From AVCC01 sp041736255 (GTDB lineage: Bacteria > Pseudomonadota > Gammaproteobacteria > Burkholderiales > Burkholderiaceae_D), in NCBI GenBank assembly GCA_041736255.1, contig JBGSTZ010000059.1, forward strand, positions 1 through 42,793: DNA of 42,793 nt, read 5' to 3'. Under the pieces are notes generated by a model that saw only the letters and a list, made by a program, of their open reading frames with translations, was not told the DNA's origin and did not search any database. This document shows, in pieces, positions 40,663 to 42,793 of this stretch; position 1 is the first letter of the stretch; each line of letters opens with the position of its first letter. The position numbers were made by a program, and so were the translations under genes.

Positions 40663-41706
40663 ATGCATGACATCGTTCAAGACTATTACGGTCGCCAGTT
40701 GCAGCATTCCGACGACCTCAAGACCAGCGCCTGCTGCGACATTAGCCAGATGCCGGCCTGGCTGAAACCCTTGCTGGCGCGCATCCACCCGGAAGTGCTG
40801 TCACGCTATTACGGTTGCGGCCTGGTCTGTCCGCCGTTGCTGGAAGGCTGCCGGGTGCTCGACCTCGGCTGCGGCTCGGGGCGCGATGTGTATGCGCTGG
40901 CGCAATTGGTGGGCCCGACCGGCGAGGTGGTCGGCGTCGACATGACCGACGAGCAGCTCGCGGTCGCGGAAAAGCACCGGGCGTTCCATGTGGACGCCTT
41001 CGGTTATGACAATGTACGTTTTCTGAATGGCTATATCGAGCAGTTGGAAGAACTCGACCTGGAGCCGGGCAGTTTCGACGTGATCGTCTCCAACTGTGTG
41101 GTCAACCTGTCGCCCGATAAGGATGCGGTATTGCGCGGCGTGCAACGCTTGCTCAAGGCTGGCGGCGAGTTCTATTTTTCCGACGTGTACGCCGACCGGC
41201 GCGTGCCGGATGCGGTGCGCAAAGACCCAGTGCTGTACGGCGAATGCCTGGGCGGCGCGCTGTACTGGAACGACTTCCTGCGCCTGGCGCAGCGCCAGGG
41301 TTTCGCCGACGCGCGCCTGGTCACCGACCGGCCGCTGGCGATCACCGATCCGGAACTGGAGCCGCGCATAGGCAATCTGCAATTTTTCTCGGCCACCTAC
41401 CGGCTGTTCAAGCTCGATGCTCTGGAAACCGCGTGCGAGGATTATGGCCAGGCGGTGATTTATCGCGGCAGCATTCCCGATTGCGCCGACCGCTTCGTGC
41501 TCGACAAGCACCACGACATCGAAACCGGACGCGTGTTTCCGGTCTGCGGCAACACCTGGCGCATGTTGCAGGGCACGCGCTTTGCGCCACATTTCGACTT
41601 TATCGGCGACTTCAGCCGCCATTACGGCTTGTTCGGGGGGTGCGGCGATGACGTGCCGTTCGATATGACAAGCGTCTCAAGAATCTCTGACGGCACTTGC
41701 TGCTGA
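40663..41706 (+). CDS. arsM: Arsenite S-adenosylmethionine methyltransferase ArsM
   Basis: Methylates trivalent arsenic using SAM. Seen: an N-terminal YYGRQLQHSDDLKTSACC with C24-C25, the SAM-binding VLDLGCGSGRDVY, the conserved SNCVVNLSPDK with a functional Cys, and FPVCGNTWRM near the C-terminus, giving the As(III)-binding cysteines. 347 residues. Its product, methylated arsenite, would feed ArsS. AGGA precedes the ATG. It has its own promoter and is followed by pstS. Confidence 0.92.
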   Translation: MHDIVQDYYGRQLQHSDDLKTSACCDISQMPAWLKPLLARIHPEVLSRYYGCGLVCPPLLEGCRVLDLGCGSGRDVYALAQLVGPTGEVVGVDMTDEQLAVAEKHRAFHVDAFGYDNVRFLNGYIEQLEELDLEPGSFDVIVSNCVVNLSPDKDAVLRGVQRLLKAGGEFYFSDVYADRRVPDAVRKDPVLYGECLGGALYWNDFLRLAQRQGFADARLVTDRPLAITDPELEPRIGNLQFFSATYRLFKLDALETACEDYGQAVIYRGSIPDCADRFVLDKHHDIETGRVFPVCGNTWRMLQGTRFAPHFDFIGDFSRHYGLFGGCGDDVPFDMTSVSRISDGTCC

Positions 41707-41736
41707 CATGAAATACGTAATCTTCGGAGATTATCG

Positions 41737-42558
41737 ATGAATCTGCCAACTTGGCTCAGGCAGGCAATCGCTGCAATCGCTCTGCTCGGCATTGCTGGGG
41801 CGGCCCTGGCTTCAACTGGTCGGCTGGTGCTGACCGGCTCCAGCACCGTCGCGCCGTTGGCGCTGGAAATCGCCAAGCGCTTCGAACAGCAGAATCCCGG
41901 GGTGCGGATCGATGTGCAATCGGGCGGCTCCTCGCGCGGCGTGGCCGATGCCCGCTCGGGGCTGGCCGATATCGGCATGGTGTCGCGCGCGCTGAAACCG
42001 GAAGAAAACACATTGACCGCGCATGCGATCGCGATGGACGGGATCGGCATCATTCTGCACAGCGGCAATCCGGTGCGCTCGCTGACCGATGCGCAGATCA
42101 AGGCGATCTACACCGGCCGGATCGTCAACTGGAACGCGGTCGGCGGCAAGGACGGGCGCATCACCGTGGTCAACAAGGCGGAAGGGCGCTCGACGCTGGA
42201 GCTGTTCCTGCAACATTTCGCTCTGAAGAACAGCGAAATCAAGCCGCAAGTGATCATCGGGGAAAACCAGCAGGGCATCAAGACCGTGGCCGGCAATCCG
42301 GGCGCCATCGGCTATGTCTCAATCGGCAGCGCCGAATTCGAGGAGGCGCAGGGTACGCCGATCAAGCTGCTGCCGATGGCAGGGGTGGCGGCCAGCGTCG
42401 CCAACGTGCGCGACGGGCGTTTTCCGCTTGCGCGCCCGCTCAATCTGGTGACCAAGGGCGTGCCGGCAGGATTGTCCAGGCGCTTCATCGAATTTGCACG
42501 CTCGGGGAAAGTCAATGATCTGGTCGAAGCACAGTTCTTTGTCCCGCTGGCACACTGA
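41737..42558 (+). CDS. pstS: Phosphate ABC transporter substrate-binding protein PstS-like
   Basis: Periplasmic binding protein, 273 residues. Signal peptide (AIAALLGIAGAALA-type), phosphate-loop LTGSSTVAPLA, QSGGSSRGVADARSGLADIGMVSRAL and GNPGAIGYVSIGS. It starts 30 bases after arsM with GGAGA and no terminator between. No PHO box was seen. Coupling to arsM suggests a transporter used under arsenic stress to take up phosphate selectively over arsenate (inference). Confidence 0.88.
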   Translation: MNLPTWLRQAIAAIALLGIAGAALASTGRLVLTGSSTVAPLALEIAKRFEQQNPGVRIDVQSGGSSRGVADARSGLADIGMVSRALKPEENTLTAHAIAMDGIGIILHSGNPVRSLTDAQIKAIYTGRIVNWNAVGGKDGRITVVNKAEGRSTLELFLQHFALKNSEIKPQVIIGENQQGIKTVAGNPGAIGYVSIGSAEFEEAQGTPIKLLPMAGVAASVANVRDGRFPLARPLNLVTKGVPAGLSRRFIEFARSGKVNDLVEAQFFVPLAH

Positions 42559-42793
42559 TCGCTGGCTGTCCCCGGTGCTGGCTTTGCCGGCGGCGGGCGC
42601 GGCGTCGATACTGCTGCTGGTGCTGGGCTTTCTGCTGCGTGAGGCTTGGCCGGTACTGAGTGGTTTTGGTTGGCTGCGCTTCTTCGCCGACCAGGGCTGG
42701 TATCCGCTTGAAAACCGTTTCGGCCTGACGCCGATGCTGTGGGCCACGCTGGCGGCGGCCTTCGGCGCTGTGCTGCTGGCCGCGCCAGTCGGG
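42515..42793 (+). CDS. pstC: Phosphate ABC transporter permease PstC-like, cut by the window end
   Basis: 93 codons are visible from an ATG at 42515, overlapping pstS by 44 bases. The translation has a cytoplasmic N-terminus (MIWSKHSSLSRW), a first helix (AASILLLVLGFLL), the family segment WYPLENRFGLTPMLWATL and the start of the next helix, all typical of PstC. The remainder lies outside the window. Confidence 0.85.
   Translation, partial: MIWSKHSSLSRWHTDRWLSPVLALPAAGAASILLLVLGFLLREAWPVLSGFGWLRFFADQGWYPLENRFGLTPMLWATLAAAFGAVLLAAPVG

Noticed and set aside
1..42793. CRISPR arrays, tRNA and rRNA genes
   Set aside because: No regularly spaced repeats, cloverleaf-like sequences or rRNA segments were noticed on reading both strands.

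Overview
The window looks like the chromosome of a betaproteobacterium, probably Burkholderiales and perhaps Oxalobacteraceae. The evidence is the moderately high GC content, the family types, the complete system I cytochrome c maturation set and the Herminiimonas/Herbaspirillum-like flavour of the proteins. The taxon is inferred, not proven. No rRNA, tRNA or CRISPR array was seen.

Layout. (1) 1-5834: remnant of an unrecognised gene, then a Tn7-like transposition module (TnsA-like, TnsB, TnsC, TniQ) that is more AT-rich than its surroundings. (2) 5905-13096: an MTA-phosphorylase-type enzyme facing left. Facing right is an operon of an unknown protein, an NDH-2-like flavoprotein, an HD-GYP protein, an NrtS-like membrane protein, an ECF sigma factor and a zinc-finger anti-sigma. 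An AraC regulator, a CMD/AhpD-family protein and a type II haloacid dehalogenase follow. (3) 13121-31942: all genes on the minus strand. A 17-gene block lies between an intact YiiX-like gene (right) and a duplicated fragment of that gene's 3' part (left). Read in transcription order it encodes a sensor kinase, a sigma54-dependent response regulator, two di-haem peroxidases, a Tat-exported Rieske protein, an arsenite-oxidase-like molybdoenzyme, a small cytochrome c, MoaA and CcmA to CcmI. The molybdoenzyme + Rieske + two di-haem peroxidases combination is the hallmark of dissimilatory iodate reductase (IdrABP1P2). I read the block as a self-contained iodate-respiration island carrying the cofactor (MoaA) and haem-attachment (Ccm) functions the enzyme needs. 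(4) 32220-42793: an arsenosugar-type arsenic cluster: radical SAM ArsS, a TVP38-flavoprotein fusion, DUF547, two glycosyltransferases, DUF3047, a glutathione-reductase-like enzyme, an EamA permease, ArsM, PstS and the start of PstC.

Two regulatory layers are visible. First, five intergenic sites share one architecture, TGTAAGAA-N15-CGACT/C. They sit upstream of the MTA phosphorylase, the ECF-factor operon, the YiiX-like gene, the arsS operon and arsM. This is best explained as the promoter of the ECF factor encoded here. It would make the arsenosugar genes and the phosphorylase one autoregulated regulon, with the phosphorylase a candidate for removing adenine from an arsenic-adenosyl intermediate made by ArsS. 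Second, the peroxidase-Rieske-molybdoenzyme operon has a near-perfect -24/-12 sigma54 promoter with two tandem GGT(C/T)A-N5-TGACC boxes upstream, matching the sigma54 activator encoded immediately before it.

The island is bracketed by an 88-bp perfect direct repeat inside the YiiX-like sequence. Recombination between the copies would remove 18,036 bp and restore an intact gene. The island therefore appears to have been inserted into the ECF/arsenosugar neighbourhood.
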